Shown here piece after piece: positions 13,580 through 21,582 of a stretch of DNA of 34,116 bases. The notes under the pieces are model-generated. The model did no database searches and was not told where the DNA came from. It was given only the letters and a program-made list of their open reading frames with translations. How positions within the stretch are numbered: position 1 is the stretch's first letter; the number at the start of each line of letters is the position of its first letter. This DNA is from Candidatus Omnitrophota bacterium (GTDB lineage Bacteria > Omnitrophota > Gorgyraeia > Gygaellales > Profunditerraquicolaceae), in assembly GCA_903852325.1 (NCBI GenBank), contig CAINQO010000035.1, positions 1-34,116 on the forward strand, given 5' to 3'. The translations under genes were made by a program, and so were the position numbers.

Positions 13580-15082
13580 ATGAAAAATACTAAAAAAATA
13601 AAGACCCGGTTGGGCATCAGCATGGATGCTTTGCGCAAGGAGTTGAAAAAGTGCGCTGCGCTGGAATCCAGGTTAAAACGCAAAGAGGCCAAGCTGGACG
13701 AATGTAAGAAGGTTTTTGAAGAGCGGTTGGAATCCCGCACGGCTACGGAAAGGATAATAAACAAACAATTGCGCAGCGAGATTGAACTGCGCAAGCAGTT
13801 AGAGCAGGAACTGTATGAGAATGAAATGCGCCTGGCTGAGGCGCAGCGCGCCGCGCACCTGGGCAGTTGGGAATACATTGTCGCGACCCGCCAAACCCGC
13901 TGGTCGGAAGAAGAATTCCGTATTTTCGGCCTTAAACCGACTGCTTTGTCTCCTACCTATGAAGAGCATTTAGCCTTGATCCATCCGGATGACCGCCCGC
14001 TTATCGAACAATCCCTGCAGAACACGCTCCGGAATTTACAGGAATTTAAAACAGAGAATAAGATTATTCGCCCTGACGGGACAATCCGTTTTGTGCAGAA
14101 TACCGCTAAGCCGGTTTTAGGAAAAGACGGTAAGGTGGAAAAGATCGCCGGAACGACCCTGGATATTACCGAACTTCAGGAGCGGACTGCCGAATTAAAT
14201 AATACCAGGCAACGCCTGGAAAGCATTGTTGACGGGATCAAAGAGCAGATAATCCTTGTCTCTAAGGATTTTAAAATACTCTGGGCGAACAAGACATTTT
14301 TAGAGCAATTTAGATGCACAAGGCAGGAGTTGTCGGGAAATTTTTGTTATGCGGTAACGCACAACCGTAAATCCCCCTGTCAGCCTCCTAACGATATCTG
14401 CCCGATCCTTGCGTCCATGCAAAAAGGAGAACCCAAGACGGAAGTGCACATCCATCATGGTCCGGGTGGAGAATTTTTTTCCGAAGTGAGCGCTTATCCG
14501 ATAAAGAACGATAAAGGTGAGATTGTGGAGTTTGTGCATATCTCCAGGGATGTTACCGAGCGGAAAAAAACGGAGGAACAGCTGCGCGCGCTTTCTCTTA
14601 CGGATGAACTTACCGGTTTAGCCAACCGCAGGGGATTTTTGATCCTGGCGCAACAACAATTGAAGGTAGCTAAACGGAATAAACAGGATATGGGGCTTTT
14701 GTTTGCCGACCTGGATAACCTGAAATGGATCAATGATACTTTCGGGCATCAGGAGGGTGACCGGGCGTTAATCGAGGCAGCCGGTGTCCTTACCGCCAGT
14801 TTTCGCGAATCGGATATTGTGGCCCGGGTGGGCGGGGACGAGTTTGCGGTTTTAGCCATCCAGGCGAGCAAACAATTAACGGACGCCCTGAACGTGAGGT
14901 TACAAACGAAACTGGATGAGTATAACGCTAAGGCCGGCCGTAATTACCCGCTCTCCTTAAGTTTCGGGCTGGCTTATTGCGTAGGCGGGAATCCTTGTTT
15001 GATCGATGAACTTATTTCCGGCGCGGATGCTTTAATGTATGAGAATAAGCGTTCCAAGAAAAATAAGCAGCTGGATAAATAG
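13580..15082 (+). CDS. cytoplasmic PAS-PAS-GGDEF diguanylate cyclase
   Basis: Protein of 500 aa expected to make cyclic di-GMP from two GTP. An N-terminal coiled coil (about 15-90) is followed by PAS 1 (about 92-200, with the PAC-type FKTENKIIRPDGTIRFVQ), PAS 2 (about 210-328) and the GGDEF domain (about 338-495). The catalytic motif GGDEF is intact at 418-422, and the inhibitory site RxxD (RESD, 409-412) sits five residues before it, so product feedback is expected. PAS 2 contains C246, C256, C267 and C274, suggesting a metal, haem or redox input. There are no membrane segments. The ATG follows an A-rich leader with AAGAGAATT. Confidence 0.92.
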   Translation: MKNTKKIKTRLGISMDALRKELKKCAALESRLKRKEAKLDECKKVFEERLESRTATERIINKQLRSEIELRKQLEQELYENEMRLAEAQRAAHLGSWEYIVATRQTRWSEEEFRIFGLKPTALSPTYEEHLALIHPDDRPLIEQSLQNTLRNLQEFKTENKIIRPDGTIRFVQNTAKPVLGKDGKVEKIAGTTLDITELQERTAELNNTRQRLESIVDGIKEQIILVSKDFKILWANKTFLEQFRCTRQELSGNFCYAVTHNRKSPCQPPNDICPILASMQKGEPKTEVHIHHGPGGEFFSEVSAYPIKNDKGEIVEFVHISRDVTERKKTEEQLRALSLTDELTGLANRRGFLILAQQQLKVAKRNKQDMGLLFADLDNLKWINDTFGHQEGDRALIEAAGVLTASFRESDIVARVGGDEFAVLAIQASKQLTDALNVRLQTKLDEYNAKAGRNYPLSLSFGLAYCVGGNPCLIDELISGADALMYENKRSKKNKQLDK

Positions 15083-15118
15083 AGCGGGGATCGTTAGTCG
15101 CCGATCGGGGGAGGAAGA

Positions 15119-15475
15119 ATGTTCGAAGGAAAACATCAAAAAGTAGTTCCGCCGGCGGAATTTGCCAGGAGGTTATTTAAATTCATCGGGATCGCTTTGC
15201 TTTTGATCCTATTCTCCCTGGGGCTGGGAGTTGCCGGATACCACTGGTACGCCGGTTACCGCTGGGTGGACGCGTTGTTGAACGCGGCGATGATCCTGGG
15301 AGGGATGGGGCAGGTCAATCCGCTGCCTAATGACGGCGCCAAGGTTTTTGCTTCGGTTTACGCGCTTTTCAGCGGGTTGGTGTTTATCGCCGTGATGGGG
15401 ATTGTCTTTTCGCCGATCGTGCACCGGATGCTCCATAAGTTCCATATTGACGATAAGGACATGGCGAAAAAATAA
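15119..15475 (+). CDS. two-TM ion-channel-like protein with non-canonical pore loop
   Basis: Protein of 118 aa with two membrane helices (about 22-44 and 74-101) and, between them, an amphipathic re-entrant-like segment WVDALLNAAMILGGMGQVNP (49-68). The order helix, pore loop, GK/GAKVFAS helix matches two-TM potassium channels, but the filter TVGYG is replaced by ILGGMGQ. I infer a channel-like protein of altered or no K+ selectivity; no such function has been shown. A strong Shine-Dalgarno (GGGGGAGGAAG) precedes the ATG. The stop codon overlaps the next start (TAATG), coupling it to the mini-lipoprotein. Confidence 0.7.
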   Translation: MFEGKHQKVVPPAEFARRLFKFIGIALLLILFSLGLGVAGYHWYAGYRWVDALLNAAMILGGMGQVNPLPNDGAKVFASVYALFSGLVFIAVMGIVFSPIVHRMLHKFHIDDKDMAKK

Positions 15476-15627
15476 TGCTGAAGAAAATGATCATTTTAGG
15501 GTTGGTCATTCTGGGCGGGAGCGGCTGCGTTTTACTGCAGCCGGATAAACCGGTTAAAAATACTCCCGGAAACCTGCGCGTAAGCGGGGATGTCACCGTA
15601 AGCGCCGTAGACAGAAAAGGATTTTAG
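15475..15627 (+). CDS. small putative lipoprotein
   Basis: A 50-aa ORF that overlaps the preceding stop by one nucleotide. Residues 1-17 form a signal sequence ending LGGSGC, with C18 as a possible lipidation site; the -3 residue is Gly, which is imperfect for a lipobox. The mature part is short and polar (QPDKPVKNTPGN). It is probably a membrane-attached partner of the channel-like protein, inferred only from the overlap. There are no other recognisable motifs. Confidence 0.55.
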   Translation: MLKKMIILGLVILGGSGCVLLQPDKPVKNTPGNLRVSGDVTVSAVDRKGF

Positions 15628-15634
15628 GTATAAT
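15608..15634 (+). promoter_or_regulatory. sigma70-type promoter, probably leaderless
   Basis: TAGACA (15608-15613) and a perfect TATAAT (15629-15634) have a 15-nt spacer. The -10 ends 5 nt before the ATG at 15640 and overlaps the tail of the upstream lipoprotein gene. Confidence 0.6.
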
Positions 15635-15639
15635 CAAAG

Positions 15640-16068
15640 ATGAATGGGGCGCTGGTAAATAAAAGGGGAGTTTTTAATAAGCTTTGGATTTTGCCGGTGA
15701 TATGCTTCCTGTGCGCTCTTTATTTACTTTTAAAATTCACGATAGAATACAATGTCCGGCAAGAAAATTATCACTCGGCTAAAAATACGGTCCGGGCCTT
15801 TAGCGGCGGGTTTGCCAGGCTGCCGGAAAACGGAAAAGACAGGATCCGCGGTTTAAGCATGCGCGCGGCTTTAATTGTTTACAATCATTTAGACGGCCGG
15901 GACAAGATAGAGTTCGCCGATCTTTCGCAGAAACCCGCCGCATCGGAAAAGGATTATTTCCGGAAACAGATATTATGGGAGAGGGCCAGGCCTAAGCTGA
16001 CCGTTGAAGAAAAGCTGGTGGTGGAGGAGTTTGAAAAAGCGATAACGGAACTGGCCGGAGCGAAATAA
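15640..16068 (+). CDS. single-pass membrane-anchored protein, unrecognised
   Basis: Protein of 142 aa with an N-terminal membrane segment (about 14-34, WILPVICFLCALYLLLKF) and a mostly helical, charged remainder that probably faces the periplasm. No family is recognised. There is no Shine-Dalgarno; the TATAAT box ends 5 nt before the ATG. It is followed after a 1-nt gap by a prepilin-like gene, and the two may form a small secretion or pilus-associated module. Confidence 0.6.
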   Translation: MNGALVNKRGVFNKLWILPVICFLCALYLLLKFTIEYNVRQENYHSAKNTVRAFSGGFARLPENGKDRIRGLSMRAALIVYNHLDGRDKIEFADLSQKPAASEKDYFRKQILWERARPKLTVEEKLVVEEFEKAITELAGAK

Positions 16069-16069
16069 G

Positions 16070-16324
16070 ATGAAAAAGAGCGCCGCGGGTTTTATGTTCA
16101 TCGAGCTTTTATTCGGATTATTAATAACGCTATTTCTTGTGTTTACGCTCTCGAAGCTGTATTTAAAACCTGCCGCTGTCAGCCTGAACCCGCAGGAGAA
16201 TAAATTTATCGCCGAGTCCGGGGTAGACGCGACCACCTATAAAACCGTCGTGGACAGCACCAAGAATAAGGTGGAAGAGATCCAAAACAAGCATTTTGAG
16301 GATTTGAATAAATTAGGGGAGTGA
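16070..16324 (+). CDS. type IV pilin-like (prepilin) small protein
   Basis: Protein of 84 aa beginning MKKSAAGFMFIELLFGLL. Short basic leader, G7, F8 and a Glu at mature position 5 (GFMFIE) match the prepilin peptidase recognition site of type IV pilins and pseudopilins, followed by a hydrophobic stem (about 8-28). The remaining 55 residues are hydrophilic, shorter than standard pilins (130-160 aa). It may be a minor pilin or pseudopilin. No pilus assembly gene is in the window. Start: ATG at 16070, 1 nt after the previous stop. Confidence 0.65.
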   Translation: MKKSAAGFMFIELLFGLLITLFLVFTLSKLYLKPAAVSLNPQENKFIAESGVDATTYKTVVDSTKNKVEEIQNKHFEDLNKLGE

Positions 16325-16358
16325 ACTAAGCCGTAAAGACTAAGGAAGGAGACAAGCA

Positions 16359-16640
16359 ATGATCATTATTTTGGCCGGGATATTAAGTATAATTGCGCTG
16401 ATTGGCGTCCTTTTGCTTATCTACTCTCTTCAAAAGAAAGGGGAGGAGATCCGGGAGTTAAAGAATATCATCCTGAATGTGCATGACCGGGCGCTGAGCT
16501 GCAAGAATGCGCCGGCCTATGCCGCTGCCAGCGAGGAGATCAAGAAAACCCTGGATTATGTAATTATCAGCACCGCCTCGACCACGGCGCTCAACCCGTC
16601 TCCCAATTATATAAAAGAGGTATTGGAGATCAATCAATAA
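16359..16640 (+). CDS. small N-terminally anchored protein, unrecognised
   Basis: Protein of 93 aa with a hydrophobic N-terminus (residues 2-23) and a cytoplasm- or periplasm-facing helical rest (KKGEEIRELKNIILNVHDRALSCKN...). AAGGAGAC lies 7 nt before the ATG. It is close to the prepilin-like gene (34 nt) and co-directional. No family is recognised. Confidence 0.6.
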   Translation: MIIILAGILSIIALIGVLLLIYSLQKKGEEIRELKNIILNVHDRALSCKNAPAYAAASEEIKKTLDYVIISTASTTALNPSPNYIKEVLEINQ

Positions 16641-16668
16641 CCCGGTTTTAACCTAAGCAGTTGCACCT

Positions 16669-17316
16669 TTGAAAAACAGCAGCTTAAAAACAGCGGCAGC
16701 AGATAAACAGACTTTTAAAAAACTTTCCGGGCATATCCGGCGGTTAAGCGCTTGCCGCCAGTGCCGGAAAATGTATCCGCCGGTAGTCAGCGGAGGGCCG
16801 GTAGTCAGTAAGATTATTTTGGTCGGCCAGGCTCCCGGAGATAAGGAGCCAAAGCTCGGGCGGCCTTTTGCCTGGACCGCGGGGAAAACCCTTTTTGGCT
16901 GGTTTAACCGGTCCGGAGGGATCTGCGAAGAAAAATTCCGCGCCCAAATCTATATGGCGGCAGTCTGCCGGTGTTTTCCCGGTAAAAATCCCGGCGGAGG
17001 AGACCGGGTACCTTCTCCGCAGGAAATAGAAAATTGCTCCGCCTGGCTTAAAAAGGAACTGAAAATTTTAGGGCCCGACCTGGTTATTCCGGTAGGGAAG
17101 TTAGCGATCTCCCAATTTATCCCGCTGGAAAAGCTGGACCGGATCATCGGCCGGGAATTTAAAGTAACTAAAGCCGGACATACTTTCGGCCTTATCCCCC
17201 TGCCGCATCCGTCCGGGGCTTCCCCCTGGCACCGGAAAGAGCCGGGAAAAACCCTGCTGGGGCGGGCGTTAAGGAAAATTGTCAAACACCCGGCTTTTAA
17301 ATCCATAAAAAGGTAA
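16669..17316 (+). CDS. uracil-DNA glycosylase family protein (Fe-S type)
   Basis: DNA repair enzyme of 215 aa expected to excise uracil from DNA. Motif A is GQAPGDKEPKLGRPF (53-67) and the late catalytic/minor-groove loop is LPHPSGASPWH (near 186). Likely [4Fe-4S] ligands are C29-x2-C32, C100 or C102, and C123. The HPSGAS variant differs from the HPAA of classic family 4 and the HPSPL of family 5, and is shared by a common bacterial UDG-like group. The TTG start has no clear Shine-Dalgarno and no other in-frame start exists nearby, so the N-terminus is uncertain. The S4 gene begins 4 nt after its stop. Confidence 0.82.
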   Translation: MKNSSLKTAAADKQTFKKLSGHIRRLSACRQCRKMYPPVVSGGPVVSKIILVGQAPGDKEPKLGRPFAWTAGKTLFGWFNRSGGICEEKFRAQIYMAAVCRCFPGKNPGGGDRVPSPQEIENCSAWLKKELKILGPDLVIPVGKLAISQFIPLEKLDRIIGREFKVTKAGHTFGLIPLPHPSGASPWHRKEPGKTLLGRALRKIVKHPAFKSIKR

Positions 17317-17320
17317 ACTG

Positions 17321-17527
17321 ATGGAGTTCCGCCTGAAATTTGAATTTATCGAGCTGGATAATTTGCTTAAAGTGCTTGATCTAGCTACCGACGGGATCGA
17401 GGCTAAACACAGCATACAGGAAGGGCTGGTCAAGGTTAACGGCCAGATCGAAAAACGCGTGCGCTGTAAGCTGCGCCCCGGAGATTCCGTGGAATTCCGG
17501 CAGCAGCAGGTCAGCATCATAAAATAA
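17321..17527 (+). CDS. S4-domain RNA-binding protein
   Basis: Short protein of 68 aa consisting of a single S4 domain, as in YbcJ/YlmH/RqcH-associated small RNA-binding proteins. The recognisable core is IELDNLLKVLDLATDGIEAK (residues about 10-29), then VKVNGQIEKRVRCKLRPGDSVEF. It probably binds structured RNA, possibly rRNA. It follows the UDG gene after 4 nt with AAAGG upstream of the ATG, so they are likely cotranscribed. Confidence 0.85.
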   Translation: MEFRLKFEFIELDNLLKVLDLATDGIEAKHSIQEGLVKVNGQIEKRVRCKLRPGDSVEFRQQQVSIIK

Positions 17528-17558
17528 AATTAAATTTTGTAATGATAGGAGGTGGGTG

Positions 17559-18002
17559 ATGAAAAAAATAATAATTTTCGTGCTTTTGCTCGCGCTGGGC
17601 GGATGCGGGTTTGTTTTCCAGGATTTTGACCAAACCCAGAGCAGGGGGTTGGCTTACGGGATGTCTCAAGAGGAGGTCTCTGCCAAGCTGGGTAAGCCGG
17701 TAAAGATAAACAAGGCCTCGATCAATGACAAAGAATATGAAATCTGGGAATATCCGGACAATACCCGGGCCAAGCCGGATAAATTCAATTCCCTGGGGGT
17801 TACTTATATAAAAATATTTTTCCTGGACGGCAAGCTCGTGCAGCGCAATAAAGACAGGGTTTACGGCCAGCCCGCCTATGAATACCTGGAATCCCTGGAT
17901 CCGCAGAGCGGGAGCAAACCCGTCAAACCCGAACCGGCCAAGCCTGCCGCCAGCCCGGCCGAACCGGTTACGGTCGCGCAGCCGCAAGAGAATCTTAAAT
18001 AA
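17559..18002 (+). CDS. BamE/SmpA-like lipoprotein
   Basis: Lipoprotein of 147 aa. Residues 1-15 are a signal sequence and LGGC makes C16 the lipidation site. The GMSQEEVSAKLGKPVKI stretch (about 34-50) with the following EYEIWEYPDN is characteristic of the SmpA/OmlA (BamE-like) fold. BamE is an accessory of the BAM outer-membrane assembly machine, but this fold is also used in other lipoproteins. The C-terminus is low-complexity, rich in Pro, Ala and Lys (about 120-147). A strong AGGAGGTGGG precedes the ATG; the GTG one codon earlier is unlikely to be the start. Confidence 0.72.
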   Translation: MKKIIIFVLLLALGGCGFVFQDFDQTQSRGLAYGMSQEEVSAKLGKPVKINKASINDKEYEIWEYPDNTRAKPDKFNSLGVTYIKIFFLDGKLVQRNKDRVYGQPAYEYLESLDPQSGSKPVKPEPAKPAASPAEPVTVAQPQENLK

Positions 18003-18032
18003 AAAAACCGATGCCAAAGAAAAGGGGCCCGG

Positions 18033-19166
18033 GTGAATTATAAGGCAAATACAGGAATAAAACTTCTGACCGCGTTTAGCTTTGTCCTGTTTTTACCGCA
18101 AACCGGGTTTGCCGACACCAGGACGGTTTACCGTCCGGACGGCTCGGTGCTGGTGGAAGTGACCATGCTGAACGGGAAAAAAGAAGGCCAGCGGACAGTT
18201 TACGGCCCGAATAAATCCGTTGAACAGGTTTCTACTTATAAAGAGGACCAAAAAGAGGGGCCGGAAACGGTGTTCTGGGAAGACGGGACAGTGCAGGCGC
18301 GTAAAATTTATAAGGACGGAAAACTTGAAGGCACCGCGCAATACTTCGAATACAACCGTTTGGTGAGCGAGCAGGAGTTTAAGGAGGGGAACCGGGAAGG
18401 CCTGACTAAATTTTATTATCCTGACGGTTCATTGCGCGATGAACTGCCTTATCATCTGGGCAAGAAAAACGGCGTGTGTAAGTTTTACGATTCCAAGGGG
18501 ACGCTTTATCTGGAGCAAACCTATAAAAACGATAAAAGAGAAGGGCCGACTCGTTGCTTTCAGGCTTTTGCGGCGATAAAACTGGAAAGCAATTTTATGG
18601 AAAAGTTGCGCAGTGAAGCAGGTTATTCCCCCGGACAGTTGATCATGGAGGTGCCTTACAGCGAAGATAAGCGGCAGGGTACCGCCAGGTATTACTCTAA
18701 TACGGGTAAGGTCAACTACGAACAGGAGTTTAAAGATGACATTTTGAACGGGGTGAGCAAAGACTATTATGATGACGGATCCCTGAAGTCCGAAGAGCCG
18801 TATGTTGACGGTAAATTGAACGGTACGGTTAAATATTATCATAAAGGGGGCAGGTTAAGCGGGGAGGTCCCTTTTGTGGATGAGAAACGCCAGGGGGTCG
18901 CTAAGACTTATACCCCGGAAGGGACGCTGGAATCCGAACAGCCTTATCAAAATGACCTGGCCGAGGGGGAGAAAAAATCCTATTACCCGGACGGAAAAAT
19001 AAAAGAGATCAAGCCTTATGCGCGCGATAACGTGAGCGGGAACTGGAGGATGTTTTACGAAAACGGGAAAGTAAAAGCCGAGTGCACGTATGGAGACGGG
19101 GTGATCACCAAAAGTTGGGTTTGTTATGATGTAAACGGTAAGGTCACTACCGAGGTCACCTATTAG
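18033..19166 (+). CDS. exported MORN-type repeat protein (YwqK-like)
   Basis: Protein of 377 aa with a signal peptide (about 1-27, ending GFA) and about eleven repeats of the MORN-2 kind, for example YYPDGSLRDELPYHLGKKNG and YDDGSLKSEEPYVDGKLNG, spaced roughly 23-25 residues. These form beta-strand solenoids that bind proteins or surfaces. YwqK is annotated as an antitoxin-like family in databases, but no toxin is near. The GTG start is inferred because an ATG 22 nt earlier opens only a short frame. It is likely coexpressed with the BamE-like lipoprotein 30 nt upstream. Confidence 0.78.
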   Translation: MNYKANTGIKLLTAFSFVLFLPQTGFADTRTVYRPDGSVLVEVTMLNGKKEGQRTVYGPNKSVEQVSTYKEDQKEGPETVFWEDGTVQARKIYKDGKLEGTAQYFEYNRLVSEQEFKEGNREGLTKFYYPDGSLRDELPYHLGKKNGVCKFYDSKGTLYLEQTYKNDKREGPTRCFQAFAAIKLESNFMEKLRSEAGYSPGQLIMEVPYSEDKRQGTARYYSNTGKVNYEQEFKDDILNGVSKDYYDDGSLKSEEPYVDGKLNGTVKYYHKGGRLSGEVPFVDEKRQGVAKTYTPEGTLESEQPYQNDLAEGEKKSYYPDGKIKEIKPYARDNVSGNWRMFYENGKVKAECTYGDGVITKSWVCYDVNGKVTTEVTY

Positions 19167-19183
19167 ACTTATAGGGGGAAGAT

Positions 19184-19552
19184 GTGTTAGAAGAAGAAAT
19201 TTGGGGGCGAGAAGAGGAATATTTTACCAGGCTCTATAAAGCGGATTATGCCGGAGTGCTGGAGCTGGTGCACAGCCAATTCCTCGGCTGGCCAAGCACT
19301 GAACCGCAACCGCTGGATAAACAAGGGAGCGGCCGCTTTATGCAACAATTGGTCCCCCACCCTGTTTCCTGCACGGTTAAAATTGAACGCAAGGGTATCC
19401 GGGTGCGGGAAGGGGTTGCCTTAACCCACTACCTCCTTTATGTTGATTATAATAGTGGTTCCGCGGGAGCGAAAACTAAAATTTCCCGGATCACCCATGC
19501 CTGGGTAAAAGAAAACCGCCAGTGGAAATTGTTGGGGGGAGTGAGTGCTTAG
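19184..19552 (+). CDS. DUF4440/SnoaL-like NTF2-fold protein
   Basis: Protein of 122 aa. Sequence features such as EEIWGREEEYFTRLYKADYA and the closing AWVKENRQWKLLGGVSA are typical of the DUF4440 branch of the NTF2-like cone fold. Function ranges from small-molecule enzymes to binding proteins, so none is assigned. A GTG start at 19184 is preceded by AGGGGGAAG. There is no signal peptide. It follows the MORN protein by 17 nt and ends before the promoter at 19590. Confidence 0.72.
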   Translation: MLEEEIWGREEEYFTRLYKADYAGVLELVHSQFLGWPSTEPQPLDKQGSGRFMQQLVPHPVSCTVKIERKGIRVREGVALTHYLLYVDYNSGSAGAKTKISRITHAWVKENRQWKLLGGVSA

Positions 19553-19589
19553 TCCGGTCATAAAACTACCGGCTTGCCCCTGAATTTTC

Positions 19590-19618
19590 TTGTAAATCCT
19601 CCCGGCAAGTCTTATAAT
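19590..19618 (+). promoter_or_regulatory. sigma70-type promoter for the bifunctional nuclease operon
   Basis: TTGTAA at 19590-19595 and a perfect TATAAT at 19613-19618 with a 17-nt spacer. The leader of about 50 nt includes the AGGAG box before the ATG at 19671 and a CGGTAA/TTACCG hairpin (19626-19650). Confidence 0.75.
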
Positions 19619-19670
19619 GAAACATCGGTAACGGATATTTCATTTTACCGGGAAAACAACAGGAGCAGTG

Positions 19671-20084
19671 ATGATCGAAATGGAATTAAGTAAAATCGTG
19701 ATCGACGAGAAGAGGCATGACCAGCTGATCGCCTTAAAAGAAAAGGGCGGCACGCGGGTTTTACCGATCGTCATCGGCTTGAATGAAGCCTCGGCGATAA
19801 AATTAAAGATCAGCGGCTATAATCCGCCGCGGCCGCTGACGCACGACCTGATCTATTCGATCATTACGGAGCTTGAGGCAAAAGTGGAAAAAGTGGTCAT
19901 CGATAAGCTGGAAGAAAACACCTTTTACGCCAAGATCATTATCCAGACCGCCTCCGGAGTCCAAAAAACCATCGACGCCCGGCCAAGCGATAGTATCGCG
20001 CTGGCGGTGCGCAGCCATGTCCCGATCTTAGTGGAAGATGAAATTATCAAGCAGTATGAGAAGTTCAACAGCGAAAAGACCTAA
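19671..20084 (+). CDS. bifunctional nuclease family protein (DUF151)
   Basis: Protein of 137 aa from the BFN/DUF151 family. Conserved elements are LPIVIGLNEASAI (about 30-42), RPLTHDL (near 53) and DARPSDSIALAVR (near 103). Plant and archaeal members have been reported to degrade DNA and RNA; the bacterial function is not well defined. The ATG at 19671 is preferred to the adjacent GTG because AGGAG is optimally spaced (5 nt). The gene leads a run with the nucleotidyltransferase and AsmA genes. Confidence 0.85.
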   Translation: MIEMELSKIVIDEKRHDQLIALKEKGGTRVLPIVIGLNEASAIKLKISGYNPPRPLTHDLIYSIITELEAKVEKVVIDKLEENTFYAKIIIQTASGVQKTIDARPSDSIALAVRSHVPILVEDEIIKQYEKFNSEKT

Positions 20085-20127
20085 AGGCTTGCCGTTTCTT
20101 CCTTCCCGTAATCTAAAAAGTTAATCC

Positions 20128-21582
20128 ATGCTTAAATTCTCCCAAACCGACCGTGATATTTTAAACCCGATCGATCAATTCTCCCGGGCCAGAAAAGTAA
20201 AATTATATTTAGTGGGGGGAGCGCTGCGGGACCTGATCCTGGGGCGTGCCAAGGATAATCCGGATTTCGATTTTTGTTTAAAATCCGGCGCTTTAAAATT
20301 CGGCGCCGCGCTGGCCCGGAAATTGAAATGCGCTTATATCCTCCTGGATGAAGAGCATGCCGCCTGCCGTTTAGCCAAAAAAATCAACCAAAAACTTTAT
20401 ACTTTCGATTTTTCGGATTTCCGCGCCGGGACATTGGAAAAAGACCTTTTGCACCGGGATTTTACCATTAATTCCATGGCGCTGGAATTAAAAGAAATAT
20501 TTTCCGGAGGCGACCTTGAGCCGCAGCTCATCGACCCTTACGCGGGGAAAGCGGATCTTCAGGCCAAACGCATCAAGGCGACTGCCGCCGGTTCTTTTAA
20601 GGAGGACCCGTTAAGGATCCTGCGGGCCTTTAGTTTCAGCTGCGCCCTGGGATTCAGTTTAGATAAAGAAACTTTGCGCCTGGCCAAGAAAGAAAAAGAC
20701 AGGGTCGGCGCGGTTTCCAGCGAGCGGATCCGCGAGGAACTGTTCAAGATCCTGGATACCTCCGAGGCTTACGCTTCCCTGGTCAGCCTGGATAAATTAA
20801 AGATCCTGGAGATAATTTTTCCGGAAATCAAACCGATGCGCCGGATCGGGCAGGGGCCGTACCATCACCTGGATGTCTGGCAGCACACCCTGGAAACTTT
20901 AAAGCAATTTGAATTGATCCTTAAGGATGTGAAAAAGAACCCGGAGATATCCGCTTACCTGCAGGAGGAGCTGGCGGGTTTCCGCAAGCGCTCAAGCCTG
21001 CTTAAATTGGCCTGTATTTTGCACGATGTCGGTAAACCCAAAGCGCTGCGCCGGGAAAAAGGAAAGATAATTTTTCACGGGCATGAGAGGGTCGGGCTGG
21101 GGTTGACCCGCTTGATCAGCCGGCGTTTAAAATTGTCCAATGAAGAATGCCGTGCCCTGGAAAGGATCGTCCTCTGGCACCTGCGGCCGGGTTATTTATC
21201 GGATAATCCGCACCCGACCGCCCGGGCAATTTTCCGTTATTTCCGGGACACCGGGGAGGATGCCTTAAGCGTGCTTTTACTTTCCTTGGCGGACCAGCGG
21301 GCCACCAAAGGGCCCTTAACTACGGCGCTCTCGCGGGTGCGTCATGAGAAGACCGTCAAAACCCTGATCGCTAAACTGCTTAAAAGTAAAGAAGAGAAGA
21401 AGATCGAATATTTCCTGAACGGTAATGATTTAATGCGTAAATTCAAACTGTCTCCTTCGCCGCTGATCGGAAAGCTCCTGGCGGATTTGCAGGAGGCCCA
21501 GGCAATCGGCAGGATCAAAAATAAAAATGCGGCCTGGAAACTGGCGGCAAAACTTTTAGCTTCGGTAAAAACCCGGAAATGA
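20128..21582 (+). CDS. CCA-adding-type tRNA nucleotidyltransferase/poly(A) polymerase with HD domain
   Basis: Class II nucleotidyltransferase of 484 aa. The catalytic head has YLVGGALRDLILGR (27-40) and the metal-binding D46-x-D48 pair. The tRNA nucleotidyltransferase motifs HRDFTINSMALEL (about 111), IDPYAGKADLQAKRI and EDPLRILRAFSF follow. A C-terminal HD domain (ILHDVGKPKALR, about 296-307, and HGHERVG) resembles the phosphohydrolase domain of bacterial CCA enzymes. The protein probably repairs the CCA 3' end of tRNAs, but a poly(A) polymerase role cannot be excluded. The ATG has no clear ribosome binding site. The stop overlaps the AsmA start (ATGA). Confidence 0.88.
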   Translation: MLKFSQTDRDILNPIDQFSRARKVKLYLVGGALRDLILGRAKDNPDFDFCLKSGALKFGAALARKLKCAYILLDEEHAACRLAKKINQKLYTFDFSDFRAGTLEKDLLHRDFTINSMALELKEIFSGGDLEPQLIDPYAGKADLQAKRIKATAAGSFKEDPLRILRAFSFSCALGFSLDKETLRLAKKEKDRVGAVSSERIREELFKILDTSEAYASLVSLDKLKILEIIFPEIKPMRRIGQGPYHHLDVWQHTLETLKQFELILKDVKKNPEISAYLQEELAGFRKRSSLLKLACILHDVGKPKALRREKGKIIFHGHERVGLGLTRLISRRLKLSNEECRALERIVLWHLRPGYLSDNPHPTARAIFRYFRDTGEDALSVLLLSLADQRATKGPLTTALSRVRHEKTVKTLIAKLLKSKEEKKIEYFLNGNDLMRKFKLSPSPLIGKLLADLQEAQAIGRIKNKNAAWKLAAKLLASVKTRK

